Below are positions 16,609 to 24,267 of a stretch of DNA of 50,316 nucleotides, piece after piece; the first letter of the stretch is position 1; each line of letters starts with the position of its first letter. The stretch lies in the NCBI GenBank assembly GCA_050298555.1, contig JBNKUL010000085.1, forward strand, positions 1 to 50,316, written 5' to 3'. Both the position numbers and the translations under genes were made by a program. Below the pieces are notes generated by a model that saw nothing but the letters and a program-made list of their open reading frames with translations, had not been told where the DNA came from and ran no database searches. Source of the DNA: JAPHSX01 sp050298555 (GTDB lineage Bacteria > Pseudomonadota > Gammaproteobacteria > Thiohalomonadales > Thiohalomonadaceae).

Positions 16609-19556
16609 GTTTCGCTCTCCATGCCGGGAAGGCGCAGGGTAAAGGTAGTGCCGCCGGCGTCGCTCTTCACGCTCAGGCTACCGTTGTGTTGTTGCACGAT
16701 GCCGTAGGCCAGTGGCAGGCCGAGGCCGGTCCCTTCTCCGGCCGCCTTGGTGGTGAAGAAGGGCTCGAAGACCTTCTCCTGTATCGTCTCGGGAATGCCG
16801 TGCCCCTGGTCGCGTAGCGACACCGTTATGGTGTCGCCCTCGCGCTGACCGTGGATGGCGACGGTATCGCCCGGCTGCGAGGCATCACAGGCGTTGCTCA
16901 ACAGGTTGACGAAGACCTGGATCAGGCGCTGCTTGTCGCCTTCCAGCCGCAAGGGTTGTGGGCACTCGAGCTCGATATTCAGCTGCTTGCCGCTACGGCT
17001 CAGGCGCATCAGCTGCAGCGCCTCTTCGATGCACTCACAGAGCTCCAGTGGCTCCGGGCTGTGCTCATGCAGGGTACCGCCGTGGCTGAAGTTGACCAGC
17101 GACTGCACGATATTGGAGATGCGCTGGGTCTGCTCCAGGATCTGCTCCAGCCCCTGGGTGCGGAACTGCGGATCATCGCTCTCATGCAGCAGGTCCTGTG
17201 CTAGGCAGGCGATACCGGTGACCGGGTTGCCGATCTCATGGGCCACCCCGGCGGCGAGACGGCCAATGGAGGCGAGGCGTTCGCTGTGGGCCAGCTCCTC
17301 CTCCAGCTGATAGAGCTCGGTGTGGTCCTCCAGCAGCACTACCGTGCCGGCGCCGCGTTGCGGTTGGCTGGGGTCGTCGATGGCCGACTTGTGCAGGTTG
17401 AAGACGCGGGTCTCGCCGTTCAGCTGCAGGGTGATGTGGCGCAGCTGTGTCTTGTCGCCCTGCAGGGACTGCTGCAGCAGGTCGCGCCAGGGGGAGGGCA
17501 GTCTTTCCAGCGAATTACCCACCACCTGTTTGGCCGGCAGCGTGGTGAGCTGCTCCATGTTCCGGTTCCAGCTGATGATGCGCTGCTGCTGATTGGTGTC
17601 GGGGCCCACCGAGCAGACCCCCAGCGGCAGGTCCTGCAGTACCTGGCGGTGATAGCGGCGCAGACCGTCGAGTTCGGCGGCGAGACCGCGCAGGCGGATG
17701 TTGGAGGCCTCCAGCCGCTGCTCGACGAACTGCATCGTATCGGAGAGGGCGTGGCGCGCACTGGAGTCGAGCTCCAGCCGCTCATCGACGATCATCCGTG
17801 CCAGCAGCGGCCCGATAAGGCCGGAGAGGTTGCGTTCGATCTGCTGGCGCAGGTGGGCCAGGTCGGTAGGGCGCAATTCGGTGTCGAGCAGGCCGAGGTC
17901 GGCGCGGGCACGGCTGACCTCGTGTTGGGCCATCTTGTCGCCGATCAGCTGCGCCAGTTGCGCCTCGAACTGCTGCACCGAACTGGCCAGCGGGTGACGA
18001 ACGGGGGGCGTAAGGTTCTCCTTGCAGCAGGCGTCCGCCACTTCCCGCTCTTCGCTGCTGACGCGGGTCAGCAGTGAAACCCCCACGAACAGCAGGCCGT
18101 TTACCGCCAGCGACCACAGGGTGCTGCTCTGCCACGGCCGCTCGCCGTTAAAGCCGATGTCGTGCTCCAGGCCGATGTGCAGCAGCCCCGAGCGCTCCAG
18201 CAGCGGCAGCAGCAGGGCACCAAACCAGACCGTGGCGCCACCCAGCAGCCCGGCGATAAAACCGGCACGGGTGGCACGGCGCCAGTAGAGCAGCCCGGCG
18301 ATCCCCGGCAGGAACTGGGCCACCGCGACGAAGGAGATGAGGCCCAGCTGAACCAGCCCCTGATTGTGTTCCAGCAGCAGGTTGAAGGCGTAACCGGCCG
18401 CGATGATGAGGGCGATAAGCAGGCGTCGCCCCCACAGCAGCCACTTGTAGGTATCGGTCTCGGTATTGAGGATGGGCTGGAAGCCGGCGGGCAATACCAG
18501 GTGGTTCATGCACATGGAGGCGAGGGCCAGGGTGGTGACGATGATCATCGCACTGGCGGCGGAGAGGCCGCCGACGAAGGTGATGATCGGCAACAGGCTG
18601 GAATCGTGTGCCAGGGTGATCCCCAGCACATAAAAGTCGGGCGAGGTCTCGACACTCAAATGGGTACCGGCCCAGAGGATGGGGGGGATAGCCAGGTTGA
18701 GCAGCAGCAGGAACAGTGGGAAGCCCCAGCTTGCCGTGCCCAGGGCGCGCTCGTTGAGGTTTTCGGTAAAGGTCATGTGGAACTGGCGCGGCAGCAGGAA
18801 GGCGGCGGAGAAGGCCAGTAGCAGCAGCGTCCCCCAGGAGCCCTCGCGCACCGGCTGGTAGAGCGTCTGCAGCGCCTCGGGGTGTTCGCCCAGCCACTGC
18901 TCCATGCCGCCCAGGCCGCCGAAGACGCCGAACAGGGCGAACAGGCCGACCGCCAGCAGCGCCAGCAGCTTGACCAGTGATTCGAAGGCGATGGCCAGTA
19001 CCAGCCCCTCGTGCTTCTCCCGTGCCGAGATGTGGCGCGCCCCGAACAGCACCGCGAACAGGGTGACGGTGATACAAAAGCCCAGTGCCACCAGCCCCGG
19101 GGCCGCCTCATGGGTGAGAACCTGTATCGACTCGGTGACGGCGCGTACCTGCAGGGCGATGTAGGGGAGCGTGCCAGCCAGCATGAACAGAGTGACCAGC
19201 ACCCCGGCCAGCTGGCTCTGGTAGCGAAAGGCGAACAGATCGGCCAGCGAGGAGAGCTGGTGCTCACGGGTCAGGCGCAGGATCGGCTGTAGCAATACCG
19301 GCGTCAGCATGAAGGCGAGGGTCACCCCCAGGTAGATGGTGAGGAAGTTATAGCCCTGCGAGGCGGCGAAGCCGACGCTGCCGTAAAAACTCCACGAGGT
19401 GGCGTAGACCCCTAGCGACAGTACGTAGGTGAGTGGGTGGCGGGCCCAGCGCCGCGGCAGCTTGCCGTTATCCGCCGCGTAGGCGATGAGGAACAGCAGC
19501 AGCAGGTAGCCGACCGCGACCAGGAACAGTTGCCACAGCTCAATCGTCACGCCCAT
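16605..19556 (-). CDS. SLC5 symporter-histidine kinase fusion (CrbS-like)
   Basis: A 983-aa sensor kinase. Residues about 1-500 form a sodium/solute symporter (SLC5) domain of about 13 membrane helices. Then come a linker with coiled-coil character (about 520-640), a PAS domain (about 650-745) and a kinase core: phospho-acceptor His773 in AAGVAHEIGNPVTG, N-box NLLSNACDAS, G1 DQGHGIP, and G2 GEGTGLGLPLAYG. The architecture is that of CrbS/CbrA, in which the symporter domain transports or senses a solute (acetate in CrbS systems, histidine in CbrA). It is placed between a small membrane protein (17-bp overlap) and its response regulator (4-bp overlap). Close linkage to an acs operon with shared operators points to acetate or a related acid as signal. 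Confidence 0.92.
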   Translation of the reverse strand: MGVTIELWQLFLVAVGYLLLLFLIAYAADNGKLPRRWARHPLTYVLSLGVYATSWSFYGSVGFAASQGYNFLTIYLGVTLAFMLTPVLLQPILRLTREHQLSSLADLFAFRYQSQLAGVLVTLFMLAGTLPYIALQVRAVTESIQVLTHEAAPGLVALGFCITVTLFAVLFGARHISAREKHEGLVLAIAFESLVKLLALLAVGLFALFGVFGGLGGMEQWLGEHPEALQTLYQPVREGSWGTLLLLAFSAAFLLPRQFHMTFTENLNERALGTASWGFPLFLLLLNLAIPPILWAGTHLSVETSPDFYVLGITLAHDSSLLPIITFVGGLSAASAMIIVTTLALASMCMNHLVLPAGFQPILNTETDTYKWLLWGRRLLIALIIAAGYAFNLLLEHNQGLVQLGLISFVAVAQFLPGIAGLLYWRRATRAGFIAGLLGGATVWFGALLLPLLERSGLLHIGLEHDIGFNGERPWQSSTLWSLAVNGLLFVGVSLLTRVSSEEREVADACCKENLTPPVRHPLASSVQQFEAQLAQLIGDKMAQHEVSRARADLGLLDTELRPTDLAHLRQQIERNLSGLIGPLLARMIVDERLELDSSARHALSDTMQFVEQRLEASNIRLRGLAAELDGLRRYHRQVLQDLPLGVCSVGPDTNQQQRIISWNRNMEQLTTLPAKQVVGNSLERLPSPWRDLLQQSLQGDKTQLRHITLQLNGETRVFNLHKSAIDDPSQPQRGAGTVVLLEDHTELYQLEEELAHSERLASIGRLAAGVAHEIGNPVTGIACLAQDLLHESDDPQFRTQGLEQILEQTQRISNIVQSLVNFSHGGTLHEHSPEPLELCECIEEALQLMRLSRSGKQLNIELECPQPLRLEGDKQRLIQVFVNLLSNACDASQPGDTVAIHGQREGDTITVSLRDQGHGIPETIQEKVFEPFFTTKAAGEGTGLGLPLAYGIVQQHNGSLSVKSDAGGTTFTLRLPGMESET

Positions 19557-19749
19557 CTCCCGTCTGTCGGTCGAGGAAGCGGCGCAGCCGGAAGGTGAGG
19601 GCGATCAGCAGTGCCCAGATGAGGTAGGGGGCATACCAGGGGCTGTCGTCCGCCGCCCACCACTCAAGGAAGGGGGAGAGCAGCAGGAACAGGGCGAACA
19701 GCAGCAGCAGGAGTACCCTGTCGAGGCCGTTTTGTCGTTCGCTGTTCAT
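19540..19749 (-). CDS. Small two-helix membrane protein leading the kinase operon
   Basis: A 69-aa protein, MNSERQNGLDRVLLLLLFAL..., with two hydrophobic segments (about 10-28 and 38-55) and a basic then acidic tail (FRLRRFLDRQTGDGRDD). It overlaps the start of the SLC5-kinase gene by 17 bp. I prefer the ATG at 19749; the frame also allows TTG at 19767. No good ribosome site is visible for either. Position and size recall the small subunits (DUF485/DUF4212 type) encoded before SLC5 symporters such as ActP, so it may be an accessory of the symporter domain. I cannot assign a family by sequence. Confidence 0.7.
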   Translation of the reverse strand: MNSERQNGLDRVLLLLLFALFLLLSPFLEWWAADDSPWYAPYLIWALLIALTFRLRRFLDRQTGDGRDD

Positions 19750-19771
19750 AGGGGCGTAGCATAGCAATAGT

Positions 19772-19788
19772 TGTTACGTAACGTAACA
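19772..19788 (-). promoter_or_regulatory. 17-bp dyad operator, site 4 (kinase operon / trpG gap)
   Basis: TGTTACGTAACGTAACA, the exact reverse complement of site 1 at 8175-8191, 11.6 kb away. Its centre is 31 bp upstream of the ATG of the small membrane protein that opens the kinase operon, and about 96 bp upstream of the divergent trpG. Being so close to the start codon it would more likely mediate autoregulation (perhaps repression) than act as a distant enhancer for the kinase operon. Confidence 0.7.
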
Positions 19789-19875
19789 CTTTGAAGGGTT
19801 GACTTGCCTTGCCACCACGGCACCGTCATCATTGCGTTTTTCCGCCACCATTCCGGCAGACAGGACTCTACAGAC

Positions 19876-20472
19876 ATGCTGTTGATGATCGACAACTACG
19901 ACTCCTTCACCTACAACCTGGTGCAGTACTTCGGCGAGCTGGGCGCCGAGGTGAAGGTGTTCCGCAACGACCAGATCACCATCGAGGAGATCGAGGCGCT
20001 CAATCCCGACCACCTGGTGATCTCCCCCGGCCCCTGCACGCCGAATGAGGCGGGGGTGTCGGTCGCGGCGATCAGGCACTTCGCCGGCAAGCTGCCGATT
20101 CTTGGCGTTTGTTTGGGTCACCAGTCGATCGGCCAGGCCTTTGGCGGCAACATCGTCCACGCCCACGAGATCATGCACGGCAAGACCTCCATGGTGTACC
20201 ACGCCGATGTGGGCGTCTTTAGCGGCCTCGCCAACCCCTTCGAGGCGACCCGCTACCACTCGCTGGTGATCGAGCAGGCGACCATCCCCGACTGCCTGGA
20301 GGTGACCGCCTGGACGCAGAACGCCGACGGTTCGCGCGACGAGATCATGGGCGTACGCCATACCGAGTACAACATTGAGGGGGTGCAGTACCACCCCGAG
20401 TCGATCCTCACCCAGCACGGCCACGACCAGCTGATGAACTTCCTCAAGATGAGCGGGGGCGTACGCGGCTAG
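19876..20472 (+). CDS. trpG: Anthranilate synthase component II (glutamine amidotransferase)
   Basis: A 198-aa class-I glutamine amidotransferase that supplies ammonia to TrpE for anthranilate synthesis (and possibly to PabB). The start at 19876 gives the standard MLLMIDNYDSFTYNLVQY. The nucleophile Cys sits in LGVCLGHQSIGQAFGG, and the His-Glu pair in EGVQYHPESI. TrpG is preferred to PabA because trpD and trpC follow on the same strand. trpE is not in the window. An exporter gene lies between trpG and trpD. Confidence 0.93.
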   Translation: MLLMIDNYDSFTYNLVQYFGELGAEVKVFRNDQITIEEIEALNPDHLVISPGPCTPNEAGVSVAAIRHFAGKLPILGVCLGHQSIGQAFGGNIVHAHEIMHGKTSMVYHADVGVFSGLANPFEATRYHSLVIEQATIPDCLEVTAWTQNADGSRDEIMGVRHTEYNIEGVQYHPESILTQHGHDQLMNFLKMSGGVRG

Positions 20473-20484
20473 CGCCGTACCACC

Positions 20485-21690
20485 ATGTCTCCTGCGTTGA
20501 GTGAATACCGGGGGCGCCTGCCGCTCTCGCTGGTGGTGGCGTCGCTGGCGATGCTCGCCCCCTTCACCATCGACACCTATCTTCCCTCCTTTCCCGATAT
20601 CGCCAGGGAGCTGGGTGCCTCGTCGCTGCAGATGCAGCAGACCCTGAGTCTCTACCTGCTCGCCTTTGCCCTCTCCACCCTGCTCTACGGCCCGCTCTCC
20701 GACAGCTTCGGCCGACGGCGCATCGCCGTAGTGGCGCTACTCATCTACACGGTGAGCGCCGTCGGCTGTGCCCTGGCAGAGGGGATGGAGCAGCTGATTT
20801 CGATGCGCATTGGTCAGGGGCTGGCCGCCAGCGCCGGGCTGGTGATCGGTCGGGCGATGATCCGCGACTGTTACGATGGGCCGCAGGCGCAGCGGGTGAT
20901 GGCTCGCATGATGCTGTTGTTCGCCATTGCCCCGGCGGTGGCCCCGGTGATCGGTGGCTGGTTGCACGACTGGCTGGGCTGGCGCGCGGTGTTCTGGTTC
21001 CTCGCCGGGCTCAGTCTGCTGCTACTGTTGCTGCTGCTGCTGGGCAGCGGTGAGACCCACCCGCGTGAGCGGCGCCACTCTATCCATCCCGTGGCGGTAG
21101 GGCGGGCCTATATTTCGGCGATAGTGAGTGGCCGCTTCATGGGGCTCGCCCTGACCTTCGCCCTGATGTTTGGCGGCTTCTTCCTCTACGTCGCCGGGGC
21201 GCCGACCCTCATCTACCAGCACCTGGGACTGGGGGCGAACGACTTCGGCGTGCTCTTCATTCCCATCGTCGGCGGCGTGGTGCTGGGCTCGCAGATCGCC
21301 GGCCGGCTCGCCGGTCGTATCACGCCGCAACGTACCGTAGGGATAGGCTTTGCCGTGAGCATGACGGCGGCGCTGCTCAACCTGCTGCAGTCGCATCTGC
21401 TCGAGCCCGCCCCATTCAATGTTATCGCCCCGGCGGCGCTTTATCTCACCGGAATGGCCATCGCCATGCCCAATCTCAGCCTGATGGGACTGGAGTGTTT
21501 CCCCCACAACCGCGGCATGGCCTCGGCGATGCAGAGCTTTATCCAGATGGGGATGACGGCGTTGGTGGTCGGGGTGATCGTGCCGTGGGTGGTGGTGCAG
21601 CTGACCTGGCTGGCGCTGGCGATGTTGTTGCTCAATGGCGCGGGGGTGATGTTGTGGTGGCGGTTGCGCCTTGACCCTGCACGGGGGTAA
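20485..21690 (+). CDS. MFS drug/small-molecule exporter (Bcr/CflA family)
   Basis: A 401-aa major-facilitator protein with 12 predicted membrane helices. It shows the DHA1 motif A form GPLSDSFGRRRI (residues about 70-81) and the family opening PFTIDTYLPSFPDIARELG, typical of Bcr/CflA proton-driven exporters. It starts 12 bp after the trpG stop and ends 55 bp before trpD, so it is inserted within the trp gene order and probably cotranscribed. The substrate is unknown; export of a tryptophan-pathway compound is possible but unsupported. Confidence 0.88.
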   Translation: MSPALSEYRGRLPLSLVVASLAMLAPFTIDTYLPSFPDIARELGASSLQMQQTLSLYLLAFALSTLLYGPLSDSFGRRRIAVVALLIYTVSAVGCALAEGMEQLISMRIGQGLAASAGLVIGRAMIRDCYDGPQAQRVMARMMLLFAIAPAVAPVIGGWLHDWLGWRAVFWFLAGLSLLLLLLLLLGSGETHPRERRHSIHPVAVGRAYISAIVSGRFMGLALTFALMFGGFFLYVAGAPTLIYQHLGLGANDFGVLFIPIVGGVVLGSQIAGRLAGRITPQRTVGIGFAVSMTAALLNLLQSHLLEPAPFNVIAPAALYLTGMAIAMPNLSLMGLECFPHNRGMASAMQSFIQMGMTALVVGVIVPWVVVQLTWLALAMLLLNGAGVMLWWRLRLDPARG

Positions 21691-21745
21691 CGGGAGAATT
21701 GTCGGCCACGACAGAAGCCACAGACAGAACAGCGGGGGAAGTGAG

Positions 21746-22762
21746 ATGGATATGCAGGCGGCCATTAAGGCGGTGACCGAGAAGCGCGACCTGAGCGGCG
21801 AGGAGATGCAGCAGGTGATGCGTACCATTATGACCGGCGAGGCCACCCCGGCGCAGATCGGAGGTTTTCTCATCGGTCTGCGCATGAAGGGTGAGACGGT
21901 GGATGAGATCGCCGCCGCCGCCGGTGTGATGCGCGAGCTGGCTACCGGGGTGAAGGTCGAGGGCGAGCATGTGGTCGATATCGTCGGCACCGGCGGCGAT
22001 GGCTCCAACACCTTTAACATCTCCACCGCCTCTACCTTCGTCGTCGCGGCTGCCGGCGGCAAGGTGGCCAAGCACGGCAATCGCGCCGTCTCCTCCAGGT
22101 CGGGTGCGGCTGACCTGCTGGAGGCGGCCGGCGTGAATCTCGGCATCTCCCCCGAGCAGGTGGCGCAGTGCGTCGAGCAGGTGGGGGTCGGCTTCATTTT
22201 TGCACCGATGCACCACAGCGCGATGAAGCACGCCATCGGCCCGCGCAAGGAGATGGGGGTGCGTACCATCTTTAACGTCCTCGGCCCGCTCACCAACCCC
22301 GCCGGTGTCGCCAACCAGCTGCTCGGCGTCTATAGCAAGGAACTGGTCGAACCGATCGCACAGGTGCTGAACAAGCTCGGCAGCAACCATGTGCTGGTGG
22401 TCCACTCCGAGGAGGGGATGGACGAGATCAGCATCGGCGCCCCCACCTTCGTTGCCGAGCTGAAGGATGGTGCGGTCAACAGTTACACCATCCAGCCCGA
22501 GGACTTCGGCATGTCGCGCAGCGACATCGCCGCGCTGGCGGTGGACGGCGCCGAGGATTCGCTGGCGGTGATCAAGTCGGTGCTGGCCGGTGAGTCCGGC
22601 CCCGCCTCCGACATCGTCGCCCTTAACGCCGGTGCCGCCATCTATGCCGCCGGTCTTGCCGACAGCCTGGCCGCCGGTGTGAAGAGGGCGCAGGAGGTGA
22701 TCGCCTCCGGTGGTGCCGCCGCCAAGATGGACGAGCTGGTGCAGCTCTCCAACAGTTTTTGA
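21746..22762 (+). CDS. trpD: Anthranilate phosphoribosyltransferase
   Basis: A 338-aa enzyme that joins anthranilate to PRPP in the second step of tryptophan synthesis. The ATG at 21746 follows a GGGGGAAGTGAG ribosome site; the open frame upstream of it has no family similarity. The key segments are present: DIVGTGGDGSNTFNIST (PRPP/diphosphate binding), KHGNRAVSSRSGAADLLEA, and the metal/PRPP region around VHSEEGMDEIS. Length is typical. trpC follows after 12 bp. Confidence 0.95.
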   Translation: MDMQAAIKAVTEKRDLSGEEMQQVMRTIMTGEATPAQIGGFLIGLRMKGETVDEIAAAAGVMRELATGVKVEGEHVVDIVGTGGDGSNTFNISTASTFVVAAAGGKVAKHGNRAVSSRSGAADLLEAAGVNLGISPEQVAQCVEQVGVGFIFAPMHHSAMKHAIGPRKEMGVRTIFNVLGPLTNPAGVANQLLGVYSKELVEPIAQVLNKLGSNHVLVVHSEEGMDEISIGAPTFVAELKDGAVNSYTIQPEDFGMSRSDIAALAVDGAEDSLAVIKSVLAGESGPASDIVALNAGAAIYAAGLADSLAAGVKRAQEVIASGGAAAKMDELVQLSNSF

Positions 22763-22774
22763 GATTGATAATCC

Positions 22775-23572
22775 ATGAGTGATACCCCCGATATCCTGAA
22801 GAAGATCGTTGCCCGCAAGCGCGAGGAGATCGCCGAGCGCCAGAGCAGGGTGAGCATCGATGAGTTGAAGGCACAGCTGGATGGCGCCTCGCCGCCCCGC
22901 GGCTTTGTCGATGCCATTAAGGCGAAGATTGCCGCGGGGCAGGCCGGTGTGATCGCCGAGATCAAGAAGGCCTCGCCCTCCAAGGGGGTGATTCGCGAAG
23001 ATTTTGATCCGGAGCAGATCGCAAAGAGTTATGAAAAGGGTGGTGCCGCCTGCCTCTCGGTGCTGACCGACATCGACTTCTTCCAGGGGGCGGATGACTA
23101 TTTGAAACAGGCACGCGCTGCCTGTGCCCTGCCGGTGATTCGCAAGGACTTCATCATCGACCCCTACCAGGTCTACGAGGCGCGGGCGATGGGGGCCGAC
23201 TGCATCCTGCTCATCGTCGCCTGTCTCGAAGACGGTCAGATGAGAGAGCTGGCTGAACTGGCCAACAGCCTCGGCATGGATGTGCTGATCGAGGTGCACG
23301 ACGAGGAGGAGCTGCAGCGCTCCCTGCCGCTCAACCAGCCGCTGGTGGGGATCAACAACCGCAACCTGCGTACCTTTGAGGTCGGCCTCGACACCACCCT
23401 GCGCATGCTGGAGCAGATCCCCGAGGGGCGCATCGTCGTCACCGAGAGTGGCATCCACACCCCCGAGGATGTGAAGCTGATGCGTGAGAATGGGGTAAAT
23501 GCCTTCCTCGTCGGCGAGGCCTTTATGCGTGCGGAGGAGCCGGGGGAGAAGTTGGCGGAGCTGTTCCGCTAG
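22775..23572 (+). CDS. trpC: Indole-3-glycerol-phosphate synthase
   Basis: A 265-aa monofunctional TIM-barrel enzyme that forms indole-3-glycerol phosphate from CdRP. The catalytic segments are visible: AEIKKASPSKGVI (catalytic Lys), LSVLTDIDFFQGADDYL, PVIRKDFIIDPYQV, LIEVHDEEEL, GINNRNLRTF and VTESGIHTPEDV. It is not fused to TrpF, unlike the enterobacterial enzyme. Its TAG stop overlaps the stop of the convergent DsbA-like gene (CTAG shared), so no terminator separates them. Confidence 0.95.
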   Translation: MSDTPDILKKIVARKREEIAERQSRVSIDELKAQLDGASPPRGFVDAIKAKIAAGQAGVIAEIKKASPSKGVIREDFDPEQIAKSYEKGGAACLSVLTDIDFFQGADDYLKQARAACALPVIRKDFIIDPYQVYEARAMGADCILLIVACLEDGQMRELAELANSLGMDVLIEVHDEEELQRSLPLNQPLVGINNRNLRTFEVGLDTTLRMLEQIPEGRIVVTESGIHTPEDVKLMRENGVNAFLVGEAFMRAEEPGEKLAELFR

Positions 23573-24180
23573 TCTCCCAACAAAAGCTCAATCGTCTCCA
23601 GCATCGGCGCCGGGTCGTTGTAGTCGATGGCGATGGGCCAGCGGCTGCCGTCCGCCTCCAGCACCAGCGAGGGGAAGGAGTCGGCGCCTATGTTTCGCGC
23701 CAGGGCGATCTGGCGCTGCAGTTCCACCTGGGTCTCCTCTGAATCCAGTGCCGCCTCGAAGGCACTACTATCCAACCCAAGTTCTGCCGCAATCTCAATA
23801 AGCGTCGACCGCAACGAGGGGTTACGCGCCTGCCGATAGTAGGCGTGCTGGATAGCCATGGTCATCGGCTCGTCGAGTGGCCCGGCGGCAATCACCGCAC
23901 GACAACTGGCATAGGTGGAACGATAAGGGGTGCACTCGCGCCAGAAGTCGAAATTGAAGTGGGTTCCCGGCACACTCGTCTCGATGCGCCGCCAGGTCGC
24001 CTCGATCGCTTCGCGCATGGCCGCCTCCATCGGCGAGTCGTTGTCGGGGGCGAGGCCGCCGAGCAGTTGCACCACCTGCAGCGAGTCGGGTAGCGACGGC
24101 TGCAGCCGTGCACACACCGGGCCAAAGGCGTAGCACCAGCTGCACATGGGATCGTGAACGTAATAGAGGGTCTGACTCAT
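23569..24180 (-). CDS. Cytoplasmic DsbA-like thiol oxidoreductase (FrnE-type)
   Basis: A 203-aa thioredoxin-fold protein with an early CSWC active site (Cys13, Cys16 in HDPMCSWCYAFGP) and no signal peptide, so it should act in the cytoplasm. The helical insert and the cis-Pro segment (DSFPSLVL) match the DsbA/FrnE family. The frame is open far upstream through the next gene, but that extension is antisense to the carboxypeptidase and is not coding; the ATG at 24180 gives the family N-terminus. It diverges from the carboxypeptidase gene. Role unknown, probably thiol redox or isomerase. Confidence 0.85.
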   Translation of the reverse strand: MSQTLYYVHDPMCSWCYAFGPVCARLQPSLPDSLQVVQLLGGLAPDNDSPMEAAMREAIEATWRRIETSVPGTHFNFDFWRECTPYRSTYASCRAVIAAGPLDEPMTMAIQHAYYRQARNPSLRSTLIEIAAELGLDSSAFEAALDSEETQVELQRQIALARNIGADSFPSLVLEADGSRWPIAIDYNDPAPMLETIELLLGD

Positions 24181-24267
24181 GGCGGCGACTATAACAGGAC
24201 TTGTCATAGTGGGGGGCGGCGGGGGTACACTTGCCTCTCTTTTCCATTTAGGTTGCATCCATACACC

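Noticed and set aside
21632..23458. 608-codon minus-strand frame opposite trpD and trpC
   Set aside because: No domain is recognisable and both sense genes are complete; it arises from codon bias on the opposite strand.
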